64,000 nucleotides of DNA from Salvia splendens (GCF_004379255.2 NC_056052.1:10533708-10597707), one strand, 5' to 3'. Shown: positions 53,155-64,000, counted from the first letter of the stretch. Made by a program: numbers and translations. Notes: generated by a model from the letters alone, not told the origin.

Positions 53155-54725
53155 TTTGCAAACCTGTTGTCGATAAAGTGGAAAAGAGATTGGCAAGTTG
53201 GAAGGCAAGGAATCTATCAAAAGCACGCCATTTGGTTCTTTTCAAATCAGTTCTCAACACTATGCCGATGTACTATCTGAGTTTATTTCGAATACCTAAG
53301 AAGGTGGTGAATAGGATTATCTGGCTTCAGAGAAGATTCTTTTGAGGAAAAGAAAGAACGAGGGGAACCTCATCGCCTAGAGTATTATACAAAAAGCGAA
53401 GGAGGATTCAAATCTCTTCAAGTGGTGGTGGAGATACGCAAACAAGCATAGACCACTCTGGAAGGAAATAGTGGACTCCAATCACGATACTAAGGAACAT
53501 GGATATGGTAATCGGAAGGATGGAAAAAACCTCACAAGAACTTGGAGGAAAAATCACAGACTTCACGGGCTTTAAAAAATGAAGTTCAAGAGGTGGCTAT
53601 GAAAGGTATTCGGGTTAAAATTGGAGATGGAGCCCGAACAAGGTTTTGGTTTGATCTTTGGACGTGAGATGGGAGTCATAAAACCTGGTTACCTAGATTG
53701 TTTATGCTATCTTCACAAAAATATGATCTTGTTAAGGACATGGAAAGATGGGAAATCGGGGAGTGGAGTTGGATCTTTCAATGGAGAAGGTTTCTTTTTG
53801 CTAGGGAAGAAGAGTTACCTGGGGACCTCTTTACTGCCATGAATCTCACGAATTTGAGGGAAAACACGAGTGATGTGAGAGTTTGGTCGAGTGGTAGATC
53901 TCCTTTCTACTTGGTTTCTGACTTTATTTTGTAGGTTATCAAATCCGCGGAGAACGATAATTCAACAAGTGACCAGGGGAGACTCGCATGGAGGAATGTT
54001 GCCTCACCTAGAGCACAACTTCAAGTTTGGTACCTCCTCCAAGGAAGGCTGAACACAAGAGAGAGAATGTTCCGATTTGGAGTAGCTAGGGCCTAAGATG
54101 ATCGGTGTACGTTGTGCAAGTAAGAACCAGAAATAATTGAGCAACTTTTCTTTTGTTGCAAGCTCTCTAGCTCTCTTTGGTATTTTTGCTGCAATTGTTG
54201 ATGCATTTCCCTATGCCTTCCTAAAGAACTAAAGGCGTGCTTGCTTTCATGGCTCGGTGCTCTGTTCAAAATGTTCGACAAGCATATGTGGATATCCATG
54301 GTTTATGTCTCAGCGTGGTCGGTTTGGAATATCAAAAATAAAATGATTTTCCAAAACTTCAAACCCAATTGGGAGTTTGAGAATAGACGACTCTTATGGC
54401 GGATGGGAACTTGGATTAAAGATGGTGCCCAAATTTTCCTTACGCGCTAGGTTTTTGATGTATAATTTGGAAGATATTAGGACCTGGATGGGTGCACGAA
54501 ACACATGATAAAGTGTGTCTGTGTGATTGTGGTGGCCAGTGAACTTTAGTTATGGGTTGGTGTTTGTTTATGTTACCTAGAGCCTTGGCATAGATGTTTT
54601 TACTTTATAGCTTTTTTACTCTTGGTGTTAGCTTGGGTGTGTTTTGTTCTTGTGGTTTGAGAATTGTTTTCTATTGCTCGCCTCCTTGGGTGACTTGAGC
54701 ATTTTTCCTTTTATAAAAAAAAAAA
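53155..54725 (+). mobile_element. 5'-truncated LINE (L1-type) 3' end, decayed
   Basis: Broken translation gives the C-terminal part of plant LINE ORF2: KGIRVKIGDGARTRFWFDLW, RVWSSGRSPFYLVSDF, then a zf-RVT block (RAQLQVWYLLQGRLNTRERM, CTLCK). WSVWNIKNKMIFQN and a stop near 54450 complete it. It ends in an A-rich tail (TTTTATAAAAAAAAAAA) near 54713. Truncated 5' ends and A tails are typical of target-primed reverse transcription. Stops at many positions show that it is inactive. Confidence 0.85.
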
Positions 54726-55057
54726 TATTTTTTAATTTTTTTCAAAACAAAAACAAGTAGGTAAAAGAAATGTACCAACACTAATAATAGAACGAAGGGA
54801 CTATCTTTCTATTTCCTTGTATCTGCATATGACCAGAGATTTTTTTTCTCGTATTATTTTCCTTTAATTCCGATTATATAAAGAAAAACTTTAATAATAA
54901 TTTATACAAAATATTAATAATGTACGTGAAGAAAATACTACCTTGGTAAATAGATGGATTGATTAATCTGAAATGGAAACGACAATAGTTTAATTAAAGA
55001 TAACAACTAACTACTAGATAAAAGAAAAGAAAGGACGAATCCTCACTTCACGGCACT
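54726..55057. other. Intergenic, no gene seen
   Basis: AT-rich DNA between the LINE tail and the copia LTR; no coding content. Confidence 0.5.
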
Positions 55058-55453
55058 TGTCGAAATAAACTACTCTAAGAAGTATTTGTAAATAAATAAC
55101 CAACTAAGAAATCAGATAATAACAAATATGATGAAAGCAATTAAAGAACACAGATTTTACGTGGTTCCCCGTAAGTCAACATCCACGGGAGAAGAGCACT
55201 CTTTTATTTCAATCTCGAGGTGAATCTATTGTACAAGTGATCTATTCTTCTCTCTTTTCCCCCTTTTTTACCTATCATTTTCAGATTCTGGATCGAGCAA
55301 TTGACAACTCCCTTTTAACTCATCTGGATCAACGGCCCAGATCAACCCAATGCTAGCTTTTAATCCCAACCATCCATTCAGTCAACAAAGCTAAAATATC
55401 TGTTGGAGGCTAACCGGCCCAGGATCGATCCATTTTCGGGATACATCTTCACA
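55058..55453 (-). repeat. 3' LTR of the minus-strand copia element (probable limits)
   Basis: On the minus strand the LTR starts TGTGAAGATG at 55453, just after the polypurine-like AAGGTGGAGT. It contains ACGGGGAACCACGTAAA, a block common in Tork-type copia LTRs. TTTCGACA at 55058 is a likely end but is not verified by a second copy. Confidence 0.55.
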
Positions 55454-55902
55454 ACTCCACCTTAACAACCTACCACACCTACCTGCTTCAAGCAATGCTT
55501 GAATTTTGAAACTGGTAGTGCTTTTGTCAGAGCATCAACAACATTTTCTTAATTCCCAACATTTTGACCCTCTACTTCTCCTCTCTCAATGATGTCTCTT
55601 ATGAAATGGAGTCTCATATCAATGTGCTTAGCAAGACATATCGCGCTGATACTATCACACAACATTGTCACTGTTTGCTGTGACCTTCCAAAGTCTCCAA
55701 TGATCCCCCTTAGCCACACTCTTTCCTTGATGGCTTCTGTGAGTGCAATATTCTAAGCATCAGTGGTAGACAAGGCCACTACTGACTGCAGAGAAGACTT
55801 CCAGCTGACTGCTCCTCCATACAACTTGAAGATATATCTAGTTTGCAATTTTCGGCCGTCAATGTTTGAAACGTAATCCGAATCAAAGTAGCCTATCAGT
55901 GG
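55454..55902 (-). pseudogene. Copia RNase H
   Basis: The translation GYFDSDYVSNIDGRKLQTRY, LYGGAVSWKSSLQSVVALST and IKERVWLRGIIGDFGRSQQT, ending near ALTKALPVSKFKHCLKQVG, is the copia RNase H with its catalytic Asp. One in-frame stop (after STTDA) and another near the end break it. It is separated from the RT part by repeat copy A. Confidence 0.9.
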
Positions 55903-57263
55903 CCGACTCAACTTATTTTTAACACAAGTTTATCCGCGTGTGTACGGGGCTAATGTAGCAAACAACAGGCAAGAGTATCGTATCCTCGGAGACATAAGTA
56001 CCATGAGCTAACCTAACTACTATATAGATTAATCAAAAGGTTTTATTTTTCTAAATATACTTAAAAGCAAAGCATAAACAATAATCAGAGCAAATAAAAA
56101 TAACTTAGAAAAATAAAAGCAAATAAAAGGTAACGGATATAGATCAAGAATTGGGAAGGTAGAATCCTGCAGGACCGATAATGACCAACCTATGCTCAAC
56201 TAATTTCCAAACTATGCAAACAAAGGGTCTCAAGGGTTACTATGCTATCACTGAGGTAAAACTATATCTTCTCTCGACGCATACAATTTGTAGATTCCTA
56301 CCTAGAATCGAAGTCTCCTTCCTAGAACTAAGGCAACAACTCCTAAAGGCTCAAATCTCTCAATTATATTAGTAAAGACGTCAATTTCTCCTCTTTCAAA
56401 TTAGACTACTCATCTCTCGAATATTGTAGTAAAATCTACATGCATTTATAAGGTGATCAATCAAATAAATGTATAAGCTAGAAATCAAAATAACCACATG
56501 AGCCAAGGCATAGAAAAACGAAATCAATTAAACATACAAATCATTGTATCTCCCACGTAGAACTCTACGGAGGATTTAGCTACTCATGTTCAACACAAAA
56601 GTTAAAGAAATATTCAGAGAAATATTCAAAAACATTGTTTGAGAAAAGCTAAACCTAAAATATGTACTCCTAGAATTGAATTGGGTGGATTGGAGGCCTC
56701 GTCTTCAATCTTTCGATGAATACTCATCCTCTGCTCGTTTTTCTCTTCTTTCTAGGTGAAAAACTGGGGTTGGAGGCGTGTAGAATGGTGTTGGGAGGCG
56801 TTTCCTAGGCATATATATACCTAGGGTTGACTTTGGGTGCAGAATAAACTGTCGGTCGAAGTAGGCAAGTCGCCAGCTACCAACGGCGTTTTTCTCGTGC
56901 GTTACTGGCGGGTTGCCAGGTTCATTTGCACGCGAACCCGGCGGGTCACCAGCTTTGTCACTACTCGGCGCATCTTTGTAAAACAGATATAACTTTCTCT
57001 ACCGAACTCCAATTGAGACGCTTAAGATATCCACGCGAAGCTCCTTTGAAGACGAAGAGAATGGTAGGAATTACAAACGATTGGACTTCACAATCTTCAA
57101 TAAACTGTCTCGAACCTAGGCTGCTGCACATCCACATATTTTGTACATTTTTCTACACATTTTTCACAAAATGGTCACAATACCAACATAATATAGAGAA
57201 GTAGATATAAACACACCTAATAATAGACAAATCTACCATCTTAAACCATGCAAAATCCAAGTG
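55903..57263. repeat. Unclassified dispersed repeat, copy A
   Basis: It is inserted in copia pol. TATCAGTGG occurs on both sides (55894-55902, 57264-57272), and removing the insert restores RPLIGY in frame. The first 100 bp carry AAGAGTATCGTATCCTCGGAGA, and the right end reads CCAAGTGTATCA. The interior is non-coding, with GAAGCTC...GAAGACGAAGAGAATG shared with copy D. The element class is not known to me. Confidence 0.65.
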
Positions 57264-57907
57264 TATCAGTGGTCGAACTTCATTCCCTTCACATCTCTTA
57301 TGCAGGCTCGCAGTACTTTGGGGCCTTTTATGTATTTCATGATCCATTTTAGAGCCAACCAATGTTGTCTTCTATGCCCGTTCATGAATCTACTAGTAAC
57401 GCTTATAGCATGGGCCAAGTGTGGCCTTGTACAGATCATGTATACATTATACTCCCTATAATATTTGAGTATGGTATAACATCCATTTCTACTCTCTCTT
57501 CTTTAATTTTGGGAGTCTGCTCTGTAGACAATCTGAAATGCTAAGCAATGGAGATAGACTTATCAGTTGAATCTTGCATTTTGAATCTTCTAATTACCCT
57601 TTTTGATGTAATCACCTGACTCAAACACAAGTCACCTTTTACTCTATCTCTTGAGATATCCATTCCAAATATCCTCTTAGCTACCCCAGATCCTTCATCT
57701 CAAAACTTCTTTATATCATTCACTAAGGACAAGTCTGCAACAACCAACAACATATCATCAACATAGAGAACCAAATAACTTGCCGCCCTTCCATCTTTCA
57801 TCATTTCATAAACACAACTGTCATATTATGATTCCAGATAGGAGTCAAACTTTCTATACCATTGCCTACTACTCTGTTTGAGTCCATAGATACTCTTCTT
57901 GAGCAAG
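57264..57907 (-). pseudogene. Copia reverse transcriptase, C-terminal part
   Basis: Blocks read KKSIYGLKQSSRQWYRKFDS, SYLVLYVDDMLLVVADLSLV, KRIFGMDISRDRVKGDLCLS, TMICTRPHLAHAISVTSRFM and HWLALKWIMKYIKG. YVDD, the catalytic pair, is intact. Several stops occur. It joins the part at 63008 once repeat copy B is removed. Confidence 0.92.
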
Positions 57908-59539
57908 CATACTGAAGACAGGGGTTTCGCACGTGTGTCGTGTGCACGTGTCCCTACTTCAAAATGATTTATAATTTTCCCACTTTTGCAACTAATATTA
58001 CAAAGTATAGCAGCATGAGCGGGGTCGAACCACAGAGACTAGGAACCTACTCGAGATCTTTTCTATGACACCGGATTAGTGTTAGCCACCACGCCTTAAG
58101 CAGTTGAACATGGACCTAAACAGTTAAGTGGGAAACTTGAACTTTAAACATGAAAACCGAGTTCGAGAGCTTAAACATAACCTAAATTACCTGTACCTTG
58201 AAAACCGAGAGGTGCTTGAAAACATTTTGTAAAATGAGTTTGCTAAGATTGCAGAGAAGTCTTCGGTTTAAACTGGAAAGAGAATCTGATTTTTGCAGCT
58301 AGAAAATAGACAAGATTTGGAACTATTTCACTACTAAACTCTGAAAATTAAATTTCTACCTATAACTAACCATCTTCCAAGAACTGTAATGAAAACTATA
58401 GCTTCAAGCTCCAACAACAATTGAGAAAACAAGGCCAATAACACAAATCAAATTTACTCTAAGAGTTAAATGCTCAAGAGACGTGAATTTAAACTAAAAC
58501 TCAAAACTACATTTGCACTCCAACTTAAAATATGCAAGATATTTATAGAATTTGGAAATGGGAACAAGTGCGTGGACTAACAACTTGAAAATGATGGAAG
58601 AAACTCCATGAACCTTGAGCAAAGCAAACACAACAATTGAATCAAACATACCGACTAAATATCATCACAAATCTAACGGTCACTTTGACTATAAATTAAA
58701 AAAAAACTTTACTACACTAAGCTAAGAAACTAAAATAAAATTGGAGCAGCAACTAATAACTAAACAACCAAGACAAGAACTAATCCTCAAGTCATAAAAT
58801 ATAAAGCTAAATGATTCAAAGAAACCAAAGACAACTAAACTAAAACATTTTCAAGAACACTTAGGATCATTCGAGCAACAAGATTAATGTTCTTAGGAAT
58901 TAAAAACATGAGCAAAATAGTTCAAATGTAAATTTTGAGTACTAAATACTAAGTAGCTGGATCCTAATTAACCTAATCTATCTACTGAAAATGTCAATAA
59001 AAATGAGAAAATAGAGAGTTTTGGGTTGAGCAACGTCCCCATTATGCTCAACAGTAGCTTCCGGTTTGCCTAAACCTAGAGGTCTCCAAACCGAACTGAA
59101 CCGGACGAACCGGCCCGGAACCGTCACCGGCGGTTCCGAACCGGAACCGGAACCGGAACCGTCGGCGGCGGTTCGAACCGGGACCGGAACCGCCCGAACT
59201 GCCGGGCCAGTTCAGGTTTGCAGAATTTGAAGAACCGTAACCGGCGGTTCCGAACCGCCGGTCTCGCCGGAACCGCTGGTTCCCGACACCTCCCGACTTC
59301 TTTTCAGGCCTACTTCCTAGCCTTTTCAGAAACCGCTCCCACGGCCGCCGGTTTGGTCAGAAACCGTTGACGGAAACCGCCGATTTCGGCCGAAAAACCG
59401 CCGGTTCCGGCGGTAAACCGGCGGTTCCAACAGCTTTTTTTAAAAATTTGAATTTTGAATTTGACGAAAAAACCGCCGGTTCCAACCGAAAAGTAAGTTT
59501 CGGAGGAGGTGGGAAGGCTAGCCGCTCTTCGAGCTCAAG

Positions 59540-59669
59540 TAAGTTATAATATGTTTTAATTTTTTGTTAATTCATTTTTATTAAATTCATAATTTCATTT
59601 TTCAACATCTATGTGTCTATGTGTTTTATTTTTGTGTTAGTATTTTTACTTAGTTGTATAATTTTGTAG
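59540..59669 (+). other. Probable intron in the hAT transcript
   Basis: A donor-like CAAGTAAGTT is followed by a T-rich stretch and an acceptor TTTTGTAG before GAGGAAGAAG. The exon that follows codes for an acidic stretch leading to the BED domain. Confidence 0.45.
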
Positions 59670-60270
59670 GAGGAAGAAGATCGAAATGCGGCCTTGTTAC
59701 TTGCCCTCGCCGACGACGACCAACAAGGGGGGCATTCACATTCGGCTTCGCGTTTCGAGTACGATGTGAATCTATCGTCGGACGAAGGCGATGATGGATC
59801 GCATCAATTCCCCCTTCTAGCACCGGCCAAGTTGGCGACAATGATGAGGAGGAGGCCGATCCTCCTCCTTCCGCAGGACGACAAAAGAAAAAGATGCCTC
59901 CCAAGTTGAAATCCGAGATTTTCACCAAACATTTCAAGAAGGTCCCGGTGGTAATTTCAAATCCTAATGATCCGACCACTATCGTGGAGACAAGTGAGTT
60001 CAAAGCATATTACAACTATTGCGATAAAGTCTATCCATTTGTTATCGGTGGGGGATATGGTACTCTCCATCGCCATTTGAAGTCAAAACACCCCGTGGAA
60101 TATGGGCATACTAAGTCCCAAAGCCAAATAAACTTCCCCGCCGGCTCATCGTCTCAAACAGGTACGCCGCTATTTAAATGATCCGAAAAATGTTACCGAT
60201 GCTATGGTAAGATGGGCGGCAATGAAACATTTGCCGTTCAATTTTTTAATGACAAAAATATGAAGTTACT
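59670..60270 (+). pseudogene. hAT transposase N-terminal region with BED-type zinc finger, frameshifted
   Basis: After an acidic segment (HSASRFEYDVNLSSDEGDDG) the frame breaks in the C run at 59810-59814. It resumes as DNDEEEADPPPSAGRQKKKM, then MPPKLKSEIFTKHFKKVPVV, a degenerate BED finger ending LHRHLKSKHPVEYGH. A further break follows near 60170-60182. Two more (in or near T runs at 60238-60262) separate NVTDAMVRWAAMKHLPF from the main ORF. All can be explained by single missing or extra bases. The domain would bind the element ends. Confidence 0.8.
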
Positions 60271-61974
60271 ATGCAAACCGCTTTTAATGTTGCTACAAAG
60301 AGAATTCCCCCCTCTACTGCTCAAAGATCTAACAACCGTCAGTTTTTTGACAAAAAACGAGAGGTTGGAAAATTCCTCTCCACCTTGGGGCACAAAGTTA
60401 ATATTTACTCCAATGTGTGGACGGATTCTTTCCAACGAAATTCTTACACGGGAATTTCATGTCATTTTATAGACAATAGTTGGTCTTTAAATAAATGTTT
60501 AATTAGTTTTAGACAATTTCCTTCCCCAGACACCGCACAAGCAATTGCATCTTTAATTATTCAAGTTTTGAATGAGTATGAGTTATGCAACAAGATATTT
60601 TCGGTTGGTTTTGATAACGCAACCGCTAATACCGCAAGTATAGCCGATTTAATTGCGGCTTGCTCCCCGGTGATAAGTGGTAAGTATTTTCACCAACGAT
60701 GTATTTGTCATATTTTAAACTTATGTGTACAAGATGCTTTGTCTTTATGGCAAAGACATATTCAACCTATTACTACAGCTGTATCCTTGATCCACTGGAA
60801 GCCTCAAATTAGGAAGGCGTGGAAGAAGTATTGCCACTCGAAGAAAATAAGGTACACAATTTTTACTTTAGACGTGTCTACTAGATGGAACTCCACATAT
60901 GATATGTTGCAATCTACATTGGATCATATAGAATATTTAGTTGATTTTTATAGAACTTACCCTGTTGATGATTTATATCTAACATCTTCTTGTTGGGATC
61001 AAAGCATGAGCTTGTTTAAGTTATTCAAAGGTTTTCGAAATGCCACTATTGAGTTATCGGGTGTTTATTATTGCACATCCGTTCGTGTTTTAGAACATTG
61101 CATAATCATATCACTTGGTTTTAAAACTGCAATGAAAAATTCCACAAACAATCTTGAGTTAATATGTGTTTTATATTATATGGTTGAAAAATGGCTCAAG
61201 TATTTCAACGAGATCCCCACGGTTTTTTTGCTTGCCAAAGTTTTGGATCCAAAGTGGAAACTAGGTGGTACTTTCAAAATTTTAGAATTTTATTACAACA
61301 ATTTGGCTTCTATTGATCTTGAACCACTCCGAGCTTTGCAAACTGACGAGGACGATGACAACTACATAAACCTAGCCCAAACATTCCAAATAAACATCCC
61401 CCACCTCCCAAGACTCCAAAGAAGTTTTGAGTTCGACTTGCGGGCTCTCTTTCACGATTACGAAGCCAAGTACAACCGTACCCACCAAGTGAGACCTAGA
61501 CCCCTCCGTCAAACAAATAACTTTGGCTTCTTCCAAGTTGATGACCCCGACGCCCAATCCCAATTGGCGGACCTATACGGCTTCAGCAGCGGAGGAAGGA
61601 CGGCAAATTCGACAAGTGAGTTAGACTTATATTTTGACTCACACTTTTCATTCAATGAGGAAGAAGGAGGTCCCGTTCCCCAACAAATCGACGTCCTAGA
61701 TTGGTGGGGATCACACGAGAAAGATTTTCCCATCCTTGCATCAATTACCAAGGAGATCTTTTTGGTTCCGGCTTCCACTGTCGCCGTCGAGTCCGCCTTT
61801 AGTGTTGGAGGCAACGTCTTGGACGACAGAAGAAGTAGACTCACCGGGAAAAACATGGAAGCCACCATGTTACTTGATGATTGGTGCTCTGCCGAAATTA
61901 GAGACCAAGAACCGGATTGGAACAATCAAGTAGCACAACCCGACCAAGACTACTTCCCGGACGAAGAAGAGTAG
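60271..61974 (+). CDS. hAT superfamily transposase (RNase H-like core and C-terminal dimerisation domain)
   Basis: 567 residues. Catalytic candidates are D52 (NVWTDSFQRNSYTG), D115 (VGFDNATAN) and E507 (VAVESAFSVGGNVLDDRRSRL). The family blocks HQRCICHILNLCVQDAL (about 141-157) and STRWNSTYDML (203-213) are present. Residues 476-540 (LDWWGSHEKDFPILASITKE onward) are the hATC dimerisation domain. An acidic tail ends DYFPDEEE. The ATG at 60271 is internal to the protein, since upstream coding sequence lies in other frames. The enzyme cuts and pastes the element; whether this copy can depends on the frameshifts upstream. Confidence 0.92.
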   Translation: MQTAFNVATKRIPPSTAQRSNNRQFFDKKREVGKFLSTLGHKVNIYSNVWTDSFQRNSYTGISCHFIDNSWSLNKCLISFRQFPSPDTAQAIASLIIQVLNEYELCNKIFSVGFDNATANTASIADLIAACSPVISGKYFHQRCICHILNLCVQDALSLWQRHIQPITTAVSLIHWKPQIRKAWKKYCHSKKIRYTIFTLDVSTRWNSTYDMLQSTLDHIEYLVDFYRTYPVDDLYLTSSCWDQSMSLFKLFKGFRNATIELSGVYYCTSVRVLEHCIIISLGFKTAMKNSTNNLELICVLYYMVEKWLKYFNEIPTVFLLAKVLDPKWKLGGTFKILEFYYNNLASIDLEPLRALQTDEDDDNYINLAQTFQINIPHLPRLQRSFEFDLRALFHDYEAKYNRTHQVRPRPLRQTNNFGFFQVDDPDAQSQLADLYGFSSGGRTANSTSELDLYFDSHFSFNEEEGGPVPQQIDVLDWWGSHEKDFPILASITKEIFLVPASTVAVESAFSVGGNVLDDRRSRLTGKNMEATMLLDDWCSAEIRDQEPDWNNQVAQPDQDYFPDEEE

Positions 61975-63007
61975 GCGCGCCGCCAATTCCTCCGATCAAG
62001 CCAAATAGGTAAGCAAGGTAAGAGAACTACGTGGACTTTGATTCCAAAATGCAATTGAGCATTGAGGATACGTAGGCATCTCAACTTAAATTTTAAATTT
62101 AAGTTGAGCTCGAGTCCTTTTCCTTTATTTTTTTCTCCCCTTTGTTTCGAATATGTAATTTGTAAATTGTAATCAAGACTTTAGGTCTTTTGTAATTTTT
62201 AATTTTTAAGTTATAATTTGTAAATTTTAAGTTGTAATTTGTAATTTTAAAGTTGTAATTTGTAAATTTTAAGTTGTAATTTGTAATTTTAAAGTTGTAA
62301 TTTGCAATTTTAAAGTTGTAATTTGTAATTTTAAAATTGTAATATGTATCAATAAAATTGCATTTGTACATCGTTTTATTCTAATTTTATTTATTCAAAT
62401 ATATTTACATTTTTTACTTGAATTTCAAATTTACAATTAAAAAAAAAATCGAACCACCGAACCGGACGAACCGGCCCAGAACCGGATTTGCACGACGGTT
62501 TCGGCGGTTCACATGAACCGGCGGTTCACGGTTCACGAACCGGAACCGCCGAACCTTGGCCGGGACGGTTCAGGCTCATCCAAATCTTGAACCGGAACCG
62601 GCGGTTCCCGAACCGTGGTAACGTCTACCTAAACCCATGGCTGAATTGTGCCAGCTTCAAATTAAGATGAATCCTCGGTGTGGCTTTGATCGTGAATGTG
62701 CAGGGTCTCCCCCTCTCTCCGTCCGCCCTCCTTCCCTTTTTATGTGGCGGCTGATTCATGGAGCTAGGTCACAAAACTTTCATGAAATGAGTCTTCAATC
62801 CTTCTCTTCTTTGGAAATTGCAGATTAGTCCTTCAGTTTATCCCTTTCATGGTTTTTGCTCCATATTTAGCTATCTTTTGCTCTCATGTCCCTAGCTTTC
62901 AATTGGTTAATTTTCTACACCAAAAACATACAAAAAGTGTATATTAACTCCAATTTAAGCTCAAAATGATCCAAATTAAAGTGAAAAAATACATGTGATC
63001 ACATACT

Positions 63008-63990
63008 TTATCCTCTTGCCCTTTCACCTTGAAACCCTTTGGTTTCTCCATGTACATAGTCTCTTCTAATTCCTCATTTAGAAAAGCGGTTTTTACATCT
63101 AACTGATCAAGTTCACAGTTTAATTGATTGACAACAGCTAGCATAATAACTCTTATGGAACTATGCTTAACAACAGTCGTTGTAATCAATCCCTTCTTGT
63201 TGTGTAGCCCTTAGCAACAAGTCGATCCCTAAACCTTATATGATCCCTTCCTATCACCTCAACCCTCTTCTTGAATATCCATTTGCAACTTACAGCCTTT
63301 TGCAAATGTGATCTTTTAATCAGGATTCATGTTCCATTTCTAAGCAAGGATTCAATTTCTTCTTCCATCGCCTTTATTCACAACTCTTCTCTAGACTCCT
63401 CATTGCCTCTTAAAAACTAGGTGGTTCATCAAACAAAATATCTTTTGCTACACATAATGCATAGAATATCATTTCATAGTCATTGTACTTCTCTAGAAGT
63501 TTTACATTTCTTCTTGGTCTATCTCTGGCCAGCTTGTACGATTCTGCACTATGTGTACCATCACTTTGCACATTTTCCCTTCTGCTACCTGGTTTTCTGT
63601 TATGTCTTGACCTGAATCAGTGCTTTGTTGATGTTCAACATTATGCTGGTTTGTCAGCTCCACCTCCAGATAAGTTCCCTCTTTGCTTTTCTGCTTCAGA
63701 GCTTCTGCATATGGCATCTTTGTCTCATCAAAATATACATCTCCGCTGACAATCAACTTTTGAGATTCCTAGCACCATAATCTGAAACCTTTCAATCCAT
63801 CTTGGTACCCCAAGAAAATACACTTTACTGCCTTGGTTTCAAGCTTACTTCTCTTCACATGGGCATACACTATACATTCAAACGGCTTCAGTGTATAGAA
63901 GTCTGGTTTTTCTCCATACCATTTTTCATCTGGAATTGAGAAATCTATTTCTAAAGAGGGACATTTGTTCAACACTTTGGCTGCTGTCAT
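63008..63990 (-). pseudogene. Copia integrase C-terminus and reverse transcriptase N-terminal part
   Basis: From the right edge leftward: WYGEKPDFYTLKPFECIVYA, LETKAVKCIFLGYQDGLKGF (integrase C-terminal GKK/GYR block) and SGDVYFDETKMPY. The RT follows with VKHSSIRVIMLAVVNQLNCE, LDQLDVKTAFLNEELEETMY and KPKGFKVKGQEDKVC. In copia elements integrase precedes RT, as here. Frame changes and stops occur around 63190-63500. The element continues beyond the right edge. Confidence 0.92.
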
Positions 63991-64000
63991 TACAACTTCT

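Larger units (their letters stand above)
59077..62627 (+). mobile_element. hAT element with transposase ORF (TSD CCTAAACC)
   Basis: CCTAAACC is duplicated at 59069-59076 and 62628-62635, and ends TAGAGGTCTCCA / TAACGTCTA are short inverted repeats. Subterminal regions (59100-59420, 62450-62620) are dense in AACCGGCGGTTCC-type palindromes, likely transposase-binding sites. A long transposase ORF lies within. It inserted into repeat copy B, which itself sits in copia, so it is the youngest of the three layers. Confidence 0.94.
57914..63001. repeat. Unclassified dispersed repeat, copy B, containing a hAT element
   Basis: CATACT lies on both sides (57908-57913, 63002-63007), and removing the insert restores DKVCLLKK in the copia RT. 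The left part carries GCGGGGTCGAACCACAGAGAC, similar to copy C, and the right end reads ATGTGATCA. Without the hAT it would be about 1.5 kb. It encodes nothing recognisable. Confidence 0.65.

Noticed and set aside
1..64000. tRNA, rRNA or snRNA genes
   Set aside because: No sequence with cloverleaf A/B boxes or rRNA motifs was recognised; tRNA-related sequence occurs only as retroelement primer-binding sites.

Overview
The window is nuclear DNA of a eudicot plant. It is AT-rich intergenic sequence packed with plant transposable elements: Ty3/gypsy chromovirus, Ty1/copia, L1-type LINE, hAT, PIF/Harbinger and Stowaway-like MITEs. Only one nearly complete host gene is visible, an intronless 9-cis-epoxycarotenoid dioxygenase (NCED). 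The element families would fit an asterid such as a member of Lamiales, but the sequence alone does not settle that.

Layout. 1-5263: minus-strand Del/Tekay-like gypsy element (chromodomain, integrase, RNase H, RT, protease), broken by frameshifts and split in RNase H by a PIF-like element (1864-3595, TSD TCA). 5264-8716: a 3.45-kb plus-strand gypsy LTR followed by a tRNA-Met primer-binding site and a leader. 9331-13036: a small gag-like ORF, then decayed plus-strand copia pol and its 3' LTR. 13-27 kb: no intact gene; Stowaway-like MITEs (including a three-level nest at 25.1-25.7 kb), a dead LINE (15.5-16.5 kb), a hAT deletion derivative (20037-21546, TSD GTTGTAGG) and a 484-bp PIF MITE. 27-30.4 kb: a decayed PIF-like element whose ORF1 is split by an unclassified repeat. 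30.4-34.3 kb: MITEs, a 175-bp palindrome and a retroelement tail.

34738-36461: the NCED gene, with a TATA box and two ACGT-core (ABRE-type) sites upstream. Its four iron-binding histidines are intact, but one base is missing in a C run, which breaks the frame. 38.6-40.25 kb: a chimera of a 5'-truncated 2-oxoglutarate dioxygenase gene joined directly to a gypsy primer-binding site, gag and protease start. 41520-43700: a PIF-like element (TSD TAA) with a nearly full-length Myb/SANT-like ORF1 carrying one nonsense codon. 43841-48756: five inverted-repeat elements in a row, each bounded by (TA)n; the last carries a host-derived GTD-binding fragment and a 44-bp minisatellite. 48888-50076: an element with 28-bp perfect inverted repeats. 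50936-52740: a second copy of the PIF family seen at 1.9 kb. 53.2-54.7 kb: LINE 3' end. 55-64 kb: minus-strand copia, split by two unclassified repeats, the second of which holds a 3.55-kb hAT element (59077-62627, TSD CCTAAACC) with a 567-residue transposase ORF.

Functionally, NCED makes xanthoxin, the committed precursor of abscisic acid. The rest is a record of layered transposition. Several disabling changes are single-base losses in homopolymer runs (NCED, hAT, PIF ORF1), so some frameshifts may be assembly errors rather than real mutations.
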